Source: an uncultured Eubacteriales bacterium (GTDB taxonomy: Bacteria; Bacillota_A; Clostridia; Oscillospirales; Acutalibacteraceae). Taken from it: DNA of 28,254 nucleotides. Shown here piece by piece: positions 15,402-23,410 of the stretch. Every line of letters starts with the position of its first letter. Position 1 is the first letter of the stretch. The position numbers and the translations under genes were made by a program. The stretch spans positions 1-28,254 of the forward strand of contig CAKSGI010000003.1 in assembly GCA_934454005.1 (NCBI GenBank). The letters are read 5' to 3'. The notes under the pieces were generated by a model. The model did not search any database. It was not told where the DNA came from and saw nothing but the letters and a program-made list of their open reading frames with translations.

Positions 15402-16556
15402 CTACTTTATTCTCTTACCATCAATGAATATCATAACAGGTTTTGATTTAAAATCCAACGCGTCATTATCAAAAACTAAGATATCTGCATCTTTGTTTTC
15501 TTCTATTGACCCTAATCTATCATCTACTCCTGCAAGTTCAGCAGCATTTATAGTTATTGCTTTTAGAGCTTCAAGTGGATCCATTCCTTCTCTAACTGCC
15601 AAAGATGCACATACTGGCAAATATTGAATGGGAATAACAGGATGGTCTGTAACTATAGATGTTTTTATTCCATTTTTAGCTAAAACTCCCGGTGTTTTTG
15701 GTGTTAGGTTCTTAAGTTCCGGCTTTGATCTATCAGATAAAAATGGGCCGGAAAAAACCTTTGTATTTTCCTTTTTTAGCTCATCTGCAATTAAATGGCC
15801 CTCAGAGCAATGTATTATTACATAATCGATATCAAACTCTTTAGATATTCTAATTGCTGTAAATATATCATCTGCTCTATGTGCATGAAAATGCCCTGGT
15901 ATCTCTCTTTTTAAAAGAGGTAATAGAGCCTCATTTTTACTATCAAATTCAGGTTTAGAACCATTATCTTGTATAAAAGCTTCTTTCTCTTCAAGATATC
16001 TCTTTGCTTTAGAAAGTTGCTCCCTTATTAGCCCTGCTACTGCCATTCTAGTTATAGGCGTTTGACTTTTCTCATTAAACGTATTCTTAGGATTTTCCCC
16101 TAAAGAAAATTTAATAGAAACCGGATCCTTTATAACCATATTATCTACTCTGGAACCATAAGTTTTAATCGCTACCATTTGTCCCGCAATTGGATTAGAA
16201 CTCCCTGGACCTGTTATAACTGCGGTTACTCCTGCATTTATAGCTTCTTTAAAGCATCTATCCATAGGATTAATTGCATCTATAGCTCTTAGATTTGGGG
16301 TTATTGGTTCTGAAGCCTCATTTATATCGTCACCTTCAAAAGTTAAACTATCTTCTACCATCCCAAGATGTGTATGAGTATCTATAAAACCCGGATACAA
16401 AATTTTCCCATGCATATCTATAATATGATCATCTAAATCTTTTAAATCATCCATTTTACCTACTTTTTTTATTTTTGTACCATCTATTTTTACAAAGCCT
16501 TTTTCTATATATCCTAATGATCCCATAGTATAAATTTTGGCATTAGTTAAAATCAA
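15402..16556 (-). CDS. amidohydrolase family protein (imidazolonepropionase-like)
   Basis: A 384-aa metal-dependent hydrolase of the amidohydrolase superfamily. A small N-terminal beta domain is followed by the metal pair HTH (H61, H63) in LYPGFIDTHTHLGMVEDS, then GHFHAHRADD (221-230) with further histidines, YVIIHCSEGHLI (H249), the catalytic aspartate D304 in IVTDHPVIP, and the closing LGSIEENKDADILVFD (348-363). This is the pattern of imidazolonepropionase-like and dihydroorotase-like enzymes; the substrate is not predictable. It starts with TTG 16556, eight bases after GGAGG. Gene order amidohydrolase, small protein, tdk on one strand suggests one transcript. Odd point: a histidine run HFHAH where most relatives have fewer. 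Confidence 0.9.
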   Translation of the reverse strand: MILTNAKIYTMGSLGYIEKGFVKIDGTKIKKVGKMDDLKDLDDHIIDMHGKILYPGFIDTHTHLGMVEDSLTFEGDDINEASEPITPNLRAIDAINPMDRCFKEAINAGVTAVITGPGSSNPIAGQMVAIKTYGSRVDNMVIKDPVSIKFSLGENPKNTFNEKSQTPITRMAVAGLIREQLSKAKRYLEEKEAFIQDNGSKPEFDSKNEALLPLLKREIPGHFHAHRADDIFTAIRISKEFDIDYVIIHCSEGHLIADELKKENTKVFSGPFLSDRSKPELKNLTPKTPGVLAKNGIKTSIVTDHPVIPIQYLPVCASLAVREGMDPLEALKAITINAAELAGVDDRLGSIEENKDADILVFDNDALDFKSKPVMIFIDGKRIK

Positions 16557-16586
16557 ATTCGATTCCTCCTATTTTTAAAATTCTGT

Positions 16587-16615
16587 ATAATAAAGTTATA
16601 TCCCTTTTTTTAAAA
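16587..16615 (-). promoter_or_regulatory. possible promoter of the amidohydrolase gene
   Basis: On the minus strand TTTTAA (16610-16615), a 17-nt spacer and TATTAT (16587-16592) lie about 30 bp before the TTG start and just after the terminator of the S1 gene. The boxes match consensus only partly. Confidence 0.38.
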
Positions 16616-16624
16616 TAAAATACA

Positions 16625-16652
16625 TAAAAATAGGATCGAATGTCATCGATCC
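16625..16652 (-). terminator. terminator of the ftsB-S1 unit
   Basis: GGATCGA (16633-16639) and TCGATCC (16646-16652) form a perfect 7-bp stem with a 6-nt loop. On the minus strand it is followed by TATTTTTAT. It lies 28 bp after the S1-domain stop codon. Confidence 0.75.
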
Positions 16653-16680
16653 CAAATAAAAAATTACGTAATTAACATAT

Positions 16681-17124
16681 TTATATCGATCTAGAACCTC
16701 TCCTGGAGAATCCGCCTCTTTTTGATTCTGTTGCTCTTTTAAGATCAGACATTTTTTCGTCACTTGTTTTTTTGAATTTAGACATCATATCTTCAAAACT
16801 AGTAGCTCCATTATTTTTGTTTGGATTGTTCCATTCAACATTTCCAGGACTAGTTTGTCTTTTATATGGTTTTCTTTCGTTTTTATTATTATCCATTGCT
16901 TTTTTTATAGAGAGGCTTATCTTCCCACTTTGACCAATTTCTAAAACTTTTACTTTTACGTCTTGACCTTCTTTTACATGGTCACGTATCTCTTTTACAA
17001 ATACAGGGGCTACCTCAGAAATATGAACCATACCTACACTACCATCGGGTAATTCAACAAACACTCCAAAATTAGTTATTCCGGTAACTTTACCCTCAAA
17101 AATTTTTCCTACTTCAAGCTGCAT
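16681..17124 (-). CDS. S1 RNA-binding domain protein (YugI/GSP13-like)
   Basis: A 147-aa protein with one N-terminal S1 OB-fold (residues 3-75): VGKIFEGKVTGITNFGVFVE, then GSVGMVHISEV, VKVKVLEIG and GKISLSIKKA, the complete S1 consensus. The rest (76-147) is a basic, low-complexity tail rich in Lys, Asn, Arg and Ser, ending RGGFSRRGSRSI, suited to RNA or ribosome binding. Such proteins are general stress or ribosome-associated factors, and in Clostridia they often sit beside the FtsB/DivIC gene, as here (32 bp gap). GGAGG is 13 bases before ATG 17124, slightly long. A terminator follows. Confidence 0.92.
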   Translation of the reverse strand: MQLEVGKIFEGKVTGITNFGVFVELPDGSVGMVHISEVAPVFVKEIRDHVKEGQDVKVKVLEIGQSGKISLSIKKAMDNNKNERKPYKRQTSPGNVEWNNPNKNNGATSFEDMMSKFKKTSDEKMSDLKRATESKRGGFSRRGSRSI

Positions 17125-17156
17125 AAAAAAATAATTTCCTCCTTAAATTTCGCAAA

Positions 17157-17447
17157 TTAATTACCTGCAATATTAAAAAACACTCGCTCGCCATCTTTAG
17201 CATAATTTAGATATTCTCTAGCCATTTCTTCCATTCTTTCAGGATCTTGTGCCGCTAAATTACTCATTTCTTCATTTTTAATTTTTTGCATAGCAAGAGC
17301 TTGCGTTTTTTGCTCATATTCAGTTTTTTTGGCATTAATTTGAAGTTGCTGATTTACAAATGTAACTATAACATATGCTGCAAAACAAAGCATCAATATT
17401 TTAAAAACAAATTTTATCTTCTTTTTGCGGCACTTTATTACCTTCAT
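17157..17447 (-). CDS. FtsB/DivIC family septum formation initiator
   Basis: A small bitopic division protein of 96 aa: a basic cytoplasmic end MKVIKCRKKKIKF, one membrane segment (about 13-31), a coiled coil (about 34-68, QLQINAKKTEYEQKTQAL...), and the conserved end MEEMAREYLNYAKDGERVFF. FtsB/DivIC pairs with FtsL and DivIB in the divisome. The frame extends to an ATG at 17489, but that ATG overlaps the -10 box of a near-consensus promoter, so it cannot be on the transcript. ATG 17447, with AAGGA upstream, is the start. It is followed by the S1-domain gene. Confidence 0.88.
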   Translation of the reverse strand: MKVIKCRKKKIKFVFKILMLCFAAYVIVTFVNQQLQINAKKTEYEQKTQALAMQKIKNEEMSNLAAQDPERMEEMAREYLNYAKDGERVFFNIAGN

Positions 17448-17487
17448 ACCTTGCACTTCCTTTTTAACAACCAAATCTCTAGCTATC

Positions 17488-17516
17488 ATTATATACTAAT
17501 TTTCATACAGATTCAA
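17488..17516 (-). promoter_or_regulatory. promoter of the ftsB/divIC-S1 unit
   Basis: On the minus strand TTGAAT (17511-17516), a 17-nt spacer and TATAAT (17488-17493). The expected start, near 17481, leaves a leader of about 34 nt before ATG 17447. Confidence 0.8.
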
Positions 17517-17551
17517 GATTATTTTTAACTAAATTAAATTTAACATTTTCT

Positions 17552-19153
17552 CTACTTTCTCCCTTTAGTTGTTTTTGTAAAATCCACGACTCCTCCATAT
17601 TGATAAAAAATTATATTCTTAACATTTGGCGATGAACCGAAAAATCTTTTGTTACAATAAAGTGGATAAAACACCGCTTGATTATTAATATATTTTTCTG
17701 CTTGTATACAAAGATTTAAACGTTCTGTTGAGTTGGCATCTGTAGCCTTGCTAATAATAGAATCATAATTACTATCATCCATATTGAACACATTATACAT
17801 GCTATCTGAGGTAAACTTAGATAAAATATCTAATGGATCATTATCTGTCACTTGAATTGGAGCTACAGCTATTTGGTAATTGCCAGAATTGAGCTTTTCC
17901 TTTAATTTATCATCTGAAACTGGTTCCATATTAAAATAATCATCTAATTCTTTATTCCAAATTTCAATCATATTACTTACTAACGATTTTACGGCTGAAT
18001 CTTCAGGACATAAAACTGTAATACTAGGTAACGATTTCAACCCCAATTCACTTTTTCCACTATTTAAAATAGATTTTGCATCAGAAGATTTTTGCAGATA
18101 CAAATTATCACCTGCAAGATTTCTGTATCTATTCCCTTCAAACATAATTGAACTCATAATTATATCATTTGCAATTGAGCTATTGCTAGGAATTGTAGAC
18201 AAAACATAATCTCTATCCAATGACTGCACAAAAGCTTTTCTTATATTTAAATTTTTAAATATAGAACTATCTAAATTAAAAGTCAATCCCCAAGTTGTAT
18301 CCTCAAAAGATGTAATATTATATTTTCGCTTTTCTGCAGAACTTATATCACTAGTATCAATTGGTCCCGCATCTATTTTACCCTTTTCTATATTATCAAA
18401 TACACTTCCGGATAAACTACCTATAGTAAAATTTACAGATATAGGTATTGCTTCGTAATTACCCCTATAATTTTCATTTTTAACAAGAATTAGGCTCTCT
18501 TTCTGTTTATCTTTTAACATAAATGGTCCATTGCTAATTACATAATCTGCTTGTAAACCATATTGTCCATTTGTATTATCAAAAAGCCTTTGGTTACATG
18601 GCATTGCAACAGGAAGTGCCATTAATCTAGGAAATTGTTCGTATGAATATTCTAAGTCTATTTTTAAAGTATAGGGATCTATAGCATATACTCCCAACGA
18701 CGATTCTTTCAGCGAACCTGAGTTAATTTCTTTTGCATTTTTTATTGGTAATAAATTATACGCTGTAGAAGATTTAGTCCTTGGGGAAATGGCTCGTTTA
18801 AGCGCAAATACGAAATCATCTGCAGTAACAGGAGTTGAATCTTTATCTGACCATTTAGCGTCATCTCTTAAATGAAAAGTAAACGAAGTGAAATTATCAT
18901 TCGATTCATAATTTTTACTTACAGCAGGTAATATATCATTATTGCTATCTATTTTTACCAAACCCTCAAAAATATTGCTGATTATAAGTTGTGACGATTC
19001 GTCATTTGCAATTTGTGGGTCTAATGACGCAGGTTCGCTTTTTAAATTATAGTAGATTGTTTGCATCGACGGATTTTTTTTACTATTTCCACACCCTGCA
19101 AAACAAAATATTATAAAACAAATGATAAATATTAATGACAATAGCCTCTTCAT
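17552..19153 (-). CDS. oligopeptide ABC transporter substrate-binding lipoprotein (family 5)
   Basis: An OppA-like extracellular binding protein of 533 aa that would deliver peptides to an ABC importer. The signal peptide ends in a lipobox, FAGC, with lipidated C21. The SBP_bac_5 pattern follows: SEPASLDPQIANDESSQLII near 37-56, FEGLVKIDSN, a block TSFTFHLRDDAKWSDKDSTP near 90-109, and VTADDFVFALKRAISPRT. No permease or ATPase genes lie beside it, so it either serves an importer coded elsewhere or acts as a sensor. GGAGG precedes ATG 19153. The 152-bp gap to glnS (19154-19305) has no clear terminator or strong promoter, so its transcription source is open. There is no obvious terminator after it either; the ftsB promoter begins 35 bp downstream. 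Confidence 0.92.
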   Translation of the reverse strand: MKRLLSLIFIICFIIFCFAGCGNSKKNPSMQTIYYNLKSEPASLDPQIANDESSQLIISNIFEGLVKIDSNNDILPAVSKNYESNDNFTSFTFHLRDDAKWSDKDSTPVTADDFVFALKRAISPRTKSSTAYNLLPIKNAKEINSGSLKESSLGVYAIDPYTLKIDLEYSYEQFPRLMALPVAMPCNQRLFDNTNGQYGLQADYVISNGPFMLKDKQKESLILVKNENYRGNYEAIPISVNFTIGSLSGSVFDNIEKGKIDAGPIDTSDISSAEKRKYNITSFEDTTWGLTFNLDSSIFKNLNIRKAFVQSLDRDYVLSTIPSNSSIANDIIMSSIMFEGNRYRNLAGDNLYLQKSSDAKSILNSGKSELGLKSLPSITVLCPEDSAVKSLVSNMIEIWNKELDDYFNMEPVSDDKLKEKLNSGNYQIAVAPIQVTDNDPLDILSKFTSDSMYNVFNMDDSNYDSIISKATDANSTERLNLCIQAEKYINNQAVFYPLYCNKRFFGSSPNVKNIIFYQYGGVVDFTKTTKGRK

Positions 19154-19305
19154 TAAGTTTTTCCTCCTGCTTAAATACTTGCTTATAATAAATTATGGAT
19201 ATTAAAAGGCTAATTATATTTTCATTAAAATTTTCTGATAGGTTAAAAATAAGTTAAACCTTGGATTCCATTATCTATTATCCAGTATTTAATATATAAA
19301 TAAAT

Positions 19306-20979
19306 CTAAGTTTTTTTGAAGCTGTCTTTAAGAGAAACTGATCTATTAAAAACAAGATGGTTTTCGTTGCTATCTTTGTTATCTACGCAAAAGTAGCCCA
19401 ACCTCATAAACTGATAGAATGACGGTGACTTTGCACCTTTTAAATTACTTTCAACTTTACAATCCTTTAATACTTTTAAAGAGTCCCTATTAACATACTG
19501 CATAAAATCTTTTCCCGCCCCATCTGGATCAGGATCTAAAAACAAATTATCATACATTCTAACTTCGGCATCAATACAGGTTTTTGCATCTACCCAATGA
19601 ATAGTCCCTCTTACTTTACGACCATCAGGAGTATTTCCACCTCTAGTTTCTGGATCGTACTCTGCATAAACTTCTAAGACATTTCCATTATCATCTTTTT
19701 TACATCCTGTACATTTTACAATGTATGTTGTTTTAAGTCTAACTTCATTCCCTGGATACAACCTAAAATATTTTCTTGCGGGCTCTTCCATAAAATCATC
19801 ACGTTCAATAAACAATTCTCTTGAAAATGTTATAGTCCGTTTTCCATCTTCTGGTTTGTTAGGATTATTTTCAATTTCAAATTCTTCAACTTTATCTTCT
19901 GGATAATTTGTAATGATAAGTTTTATTGGGTTCAGAACTGCCATAACACGTCTGGCATTTAAATTTAGGTCTTCTCTTAAACAATGCTCCAGAAATGCAT
20001 AGTCTACAGTACTTATAACTTTAGATACTCCTATTCTAGCACAAAAATTTTTTATAGAGTTAGGAGTGTATCCCCTTCTCCTAAGGCCACAAAGAGTTGG
20101 CATTCTTGGATCATCCCACCCGTTTACAACGCCATCTTCAACTAAAGCTCTTAACTTTCTTTTACTCATAACAGTATAATTTATTCCTAGTCTAGAAAAT
20201 TCTATTTGTCTAGGTTTGTTATTAATATTTATATTATTTTTAACCCAATCATATAACGGTCTATGGTCTTCAAATTCTAAGGAACATAAAGAGTGCGTAA
20301 TTCCCTCTAACGCGTCTTCAATCGGATGAGCAAAATCATACATCGGATATATACACCACTTATTACCTGTCCTGTGATGTTTAATCCTGTTAATTCTATA
20401 TATAACAGGGTCGCGCATGTTAAAATTCCCGGATGCCAAATCAATTTTAGCTCTAAGAGTCATTTTGCCGTCCTCAAACTCACCATTTTTCATTCTATTA
20501 AATAAATCTAAACTTTCTTCTATAGGTCTATCTCTAAATGGACTAACCGCTGGTTTACTTAAATCTCCCCTATTCTCTCTTACCTGGTCGGCACTAAGCT
20601 CACAAACATAAGCAAGACCTTTCTTTATAAGCTCAACTGCAAATTCATACATCTCATCAAAGTATTGAGAAGCAAAATAAAAGTTATCATCCCAATTATA
20701 TCCTAGCCAATGTATATCCTCTTTTATTGCATCTACATACTCTACATCTTCTTTTGTTGGATTAGTGTCATCCATTCTTAAATTACATTTACCGTTAAAC
20801 TTTTTAGCGGTTTCAAAATTTATACATATAGCTTTTGCATGGCCTATATGCAAATATCCGTTTGGCTCCGGAGGAAATCTTGTATGCACAGTTTTATTTT
20901 CAAACTGTCCACCTTTTTTTATATCTTCTTTTATAAACTCATATATAAAATTATTGTCTAAATTCAAATTCTCCGACAT
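19306..20979 (-). CDS. glnS: Glutaminyl-tRNA synthetase
   Basis: Charges tRNA-Gln directly with glutamine. It is 557 aa, the usual bacterial size. Class I motifs are [15 protein letters not shown] (36-50) with HIGH at 44-47, and the KMSKS variant VMSKRK (270-275). [15 protein letters not shown] (67-81) and [13 protein letters not shown] (294-306) are typical GlnRS blocks that separate it from GluRS. The C-terminal anticodon-binding barrels follow (about 340-550). The likely ribosome site AAAGGA is 15 bases from the ATG, longer than usual. It comes 31 bp after gltX, so the two related synthetases are probably co-transcribed. Confidence 0.96.
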   Translation of the reverse strand: MSENLNLDNNFIYEFIKEDIKKGGQFENKTVHTRFPPEPNGYLHIGHAKAICINFETAKKFNGKCNLRMDDTNPTKEDVEYVDAIKEDIHWLGYNWDDNFYFASQYFDEMYEFAVELIKKGLAYVCELSADQVRENRGDLSKPAVSPFRDRPIEESLDLFNRMKNGEFEDGKMTLRAKIDLASGNFNMRDPVIYRINRIKHHRTGNKWCIYPMYDFAHPIEDALEGITHSLCSLEFEDHRPLYDWVKNNININNKPRQIEFSRLGINYTVMSKRKLRALVEDGVVNGWDDPRMPTLCGLRRRGYTPNSIKNFCARIGVSKVISTVDYAFLEHCLREDLNLNARRVMAVLNPIKLIITNYPEDKVEEFEIENNPNKPEDGKRTITFSRELFIERDDFMEEPARKYFRLYPGNEVRLKTTYIVKCTGCKKDDNGNVLEVYAEYDPETRGGNTPDGRKVRGTIHWVDAKTCIDAEVRMYDNLFLDPDPDGAGKDFMQYVNRDSLKVLKDCKVESNLKGAKSPSFYQFMRLGYFCVDNKDSNENHLVFNRSVSLKDSFKKT

Positions 20980-21010
20980 TTGCTATAACCACATTCCTTT
21001 CTTATAAAAT

Positions 21011-22486
21011 CTAGATATTATTTAATTTATCAAGACCCAACCTAAGCCTTGATAGAGATTTTTCTTTACCCAAAATATCTAAAATTTCAATGGCTCCACC
21101 CGGGGTTACTGTTTTTCCTGCAATTGCTATTCTAGTTGGCCACATGACAGTTCCATTTTTCAATTCCATTTTCTTTGCTAAATCTATTAAGGAATCATGT
21201 ATTAACTCTGAATTCCAGTAATTTAAGGATTCGAGTAATGGAATAACTCTCTCTAATACTATCTTTGAATTTTCAAGATTAGTCTTACTTTTTTTATTTA
21301 CAAAAAGATTTACATCATAATCTGGAAGTTCTTCTAAAAAGTCAACCATTTCTGAAACCTGAGTAAGTTTAGTAACTCTTTTTTGTAGAATTTCGGCTAT
21401 TTTTTTAAACGATAAATCTGTTTTTCCTAATGAATCTTTTAAATATGGAGTTATTAGTTTTGTAAACTCGTCTAACGATTTGCTCCTTATATATTCACCA
21501 TTAAACCATAACAATTTGTCATAGTCAAAAATAGCCGGTGATTTGCTTATACCAGATATTTCAAAGTTATCTATAAGCTCTTTTAAAGAGAAAATTTCTT
21601 TGTTATCTTTTGGACACCAACCCAAAAGAGCTATATAATTAATTATAGCTTCGGGTAAATATCCTTCTTTTACCAAATCTTCAAAGCCAGTTGCTCCATG
21701 GCGTTTAGAAAGCTTTGTAACATTACCATTTTCATCTTTCCCCATTATTAGCGGAAGATGTATATACGTTGGAATATTCCATCCAAATGCTTTATATAAA
21801 AGATTATATTTAGGCGTAGAAGATAAATATTCACACCCTCTAACAACATGAGTTATATTCATAGTATGATCGTCAATAACATTTGCAAAATTATATGTAG
21901 GGTATCCATCGGCTTTTAGTAAAATCTGATCCTGAAGCTCACTATTTTCAACAGTTATTTCTCCAAATACTGCGTCTTTAAAAGTAGTAGAACCAGTAAT
22001 CGGCATTTTTTGCCTTATTACATATGGTGTGCCTTTGCTTAAAAGTTCTTCTACTTTTTCTTTCGGTAGATCTCTACAATGTCTATCGTAACCTTGTAAA
22101 GATTCGCCCGTTTCCGAACTTTCTGTTTTTAAAGATTCGAGCCTTTCTTTGCTACAAAAGCAATAATAAGCTTTTCCTTCTTCTATCAATTTCTCCGCAT
22201 AAGGTTTATACATATTTTTTCTTTCACTTTGAACATATGGACCAAACATTCCTCCTACATCAGGACCCTCATCATGCTTTAATCCCACGCTATCAAGGGT
22301 TTTGTATATAACTCTTTCAGCACCCTGAACAAGCCTATCTCTATCTGTATCTTCTATTCTTAATATAAAATCACCATTGTTAGATTTAGCTATTAAATAC
22401 TCATAAAGCGCTGTTCTTAAATTTCCTATATGCATAAAACCTGTCGGACTTGGTGCAAATCTTGTTCTAACTCTAGATTTTTCCAT
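21011..22486 (-). CDS. gltX: Glutamyl-tRNA synthetase
   Basis: Charges tRNA-Glu with glutamate. It is 491 aa with RFAPSPTGFMHIGNLRTALY (9-28; HIGN 19-22), LRIEDTDRDR (42-51), a small cysteine cluster CFC...HC (109-137) that may bind zinc, and KLSKRHGA (258-265) as the KMSKS loop. The start ATG 22486 fits the family N-terminus (VRTRFAPSPTG), yet no ribosome site lies next to it. The strong AAAGGAGGT is 30 bases upstream, with a perfect hairpin between. With glnS directly downstream, this GluRS need not misacylate tRNA-Gln. It lies 37 bp after the VanY-like gene. Confidence 0.96.
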   Translation of the reverse strand: MEKSRVRTRFAPSPTGFMHIGNLRTALYEYLIAKSNNGDFILRIEDTDRDRLVQGAERVIYKTLDSVGLKHDEGPDVGGMFGPYVQSERKNMYKPYAEKLIEEGKAYYCFCSKERLESLKTESSETGESLQGYDRHCRDLPKEKVEELLSKGTPYVIRQKMPITGSTTFKDAVFGEITVENSELQDQILLKADGYPTYNFANVIDDHTMNITHVVRGCEYLSSTPKYNLLYKAFGWNIPTYIHLPLIMGKDENGNVTKLSKRHGATGFEDLVKEGYLPEAIINYIALLGWCPKDNKEIFSLKELIDNFEISGISKSPAIFDYDKLLWFNGEYIRSKSLDEFTKLITPYLKDSLGKTDLSFKKIAEILQKRVTKLTQVSEMVDFLEELPDYDVNLFVNKKSKTNLENSKIVLERVIPLLESLNYWNSELIHDSLIDLAKKMELKNGTVMWPTRIAIAGKTVTPGGAIEILDILGKEKSLSRLRLGLDKLNNI

Positions 22487-22524
22487 ATCTACAAGTACAG
22501 TAAATCCTGTACTATACCTCCTTT
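22487..22524 (-). promoter_or_regulatory. gltX translation-initiation region with a hairpin between ribosome site and ATG
   Basis: On the minus strand AAAGGAGGT (22524-22516) is followed by AT, then a perfect 7-bp hairpin AGTACAG-GATTTA-CTGTACT (22513-22494), then seven bases and the ATG. The linear distance from GGAGG to ATG is 30 nt; folding removes 20 nt and leaves a normal 10. No other in-frame start or nearer ribosome site is present. Confidence 0.7.
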
Positions 22525-23363
22525 TAATTTGTTTTTATACTTTCTATATATTCCTCTAAACATATGTTTTTGCCATGCATATTTTTTGCTGCATTAACTC
22601 CAACAAACCTAAAATGCCACGGTTCGAAGTTTATACCTGTTATATCTTTTTTGTCTTCCGGATATCTTAAAATAAATCCATAATTTTGTGCATTTTCGCA
22701 TAACCACTTATATTCATTTGTATTAACAAAATCATTACTAACACCATTAAAATCTATTGCAAGTCCTGTATGATGTTCACTCTTTCCAGGTTCTGCTACA
22801 AATTCTTTTGCCAATTTTTCTGATTCTTTTCTGCTATTTCCCTTTTTTAGATACTCAGATACTTCATCGTCCAATATTTCAGCTTGTTCTTTTACACTCC
22901 TAAACGCAGAGGAAATCCATAAATTTACAGATTCATTTGAAGCATCGTTCATCATTCTAGAAAGACTTTCTTCGATTCTCTTATCAATCTGTACTCCTCT
23001 AAAGTCCACTAGATTATTTTCGAATTTTTTCGGGAGTTCATTATCTTTATTTACAACTATTAAATTAAAATCACATTCTCCATTCCAAACGCTAAAATCA
23101 CCATTACTATTAGGAGAAACAAGATTTGATTCTACTGCATTATCTTGAGCACTACTTTCTGGATAAAAGCTTTCTCCATCATCAACTGCCAAATAGAATA
23201 CAAGCATAGCAATTCCAAAAAGTAATAATAATGAAAATGTAATTAAACCAAAAATAACTACTTTTCGTATAAAAACTCTCTTTTTATACGCTCTCTTTCT
23301 TCTAATAATTTCACTTCTAGATAATTTTCTTTTCTGGGGATGATTGCCATAGCATGCATCCAT
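22524..23363 (-). CDS. VanY-type D-alanyl-D-alanine carboxypeptidase, membrane anchored
   Basis: A peptidase of family M15B that trims the terminal D-alanine from peptidoglycan stem peptides. I start it at ATG 23363 (279 aa), six bases after GAGGTG; the GTG at 23372 is part of that ribosome site. A basic cytoplasmic end of about 34 residues (RRKRAYKKRVFIRK) precedes a membrane segment (about 35-59). The extracellular VanY domain (about 115-275) has SEHHTGLAIDF with zinc ligands H197 and D204, and NFEPWHFRFVG with the catalytic E247 and zinc ligand H250. It lies 47 bp after the large phosphoesterase gene and just before gltX. Without van regulators or ligases nearby, this is ordinary wall maintenance and not a resistance cluster. 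Confidence 0.92.
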   Translation of the reverse strand: MDACYGNHPQKRKLSRSEIIRRKRAYKKRVFIRKVVIFGLITFSLLLLFGIAMLVFYLAVDDGESFYPESSAQDNAVESNLVSPNSNGDFSVWNGECDFNLIVVNKDNELPKKFENNLVDFRGVQIDKRIEESLSRMMNDASNESVNLWISSAFRSVKEQAEILDDEVSEYLKKGNSRKESEKLAKEFVAEPGKSEHHTGLAIDFNGVSNDFVNTNEYKWLCENAQNYGFILRYPEDKKDITGINFEPWHFRFVGVNAAKNMHGKNICLEEYIESIKTN

Positions 23364-23410
23364 TAAATTCACCTCATTGATTTTCTATTACAATCCAATT
23401 ACAGAATCTA

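Noticed and set aside
22487..22523. T-box or other riboswitch before gltX
   Set aside because: The gap is only 37 nt with a single 7-bp hairpin; there is no room for a T-box specifier stem or antiterminator.
22524..23363. Vancomycin-resistance locus suggested by VanY-type peptidase
   Set aside because: No VanH/A/X, VanT or VanRS genes are nearby; neighbours are tRNA synthetases, so this is a housekeeping carboxypeptidase.
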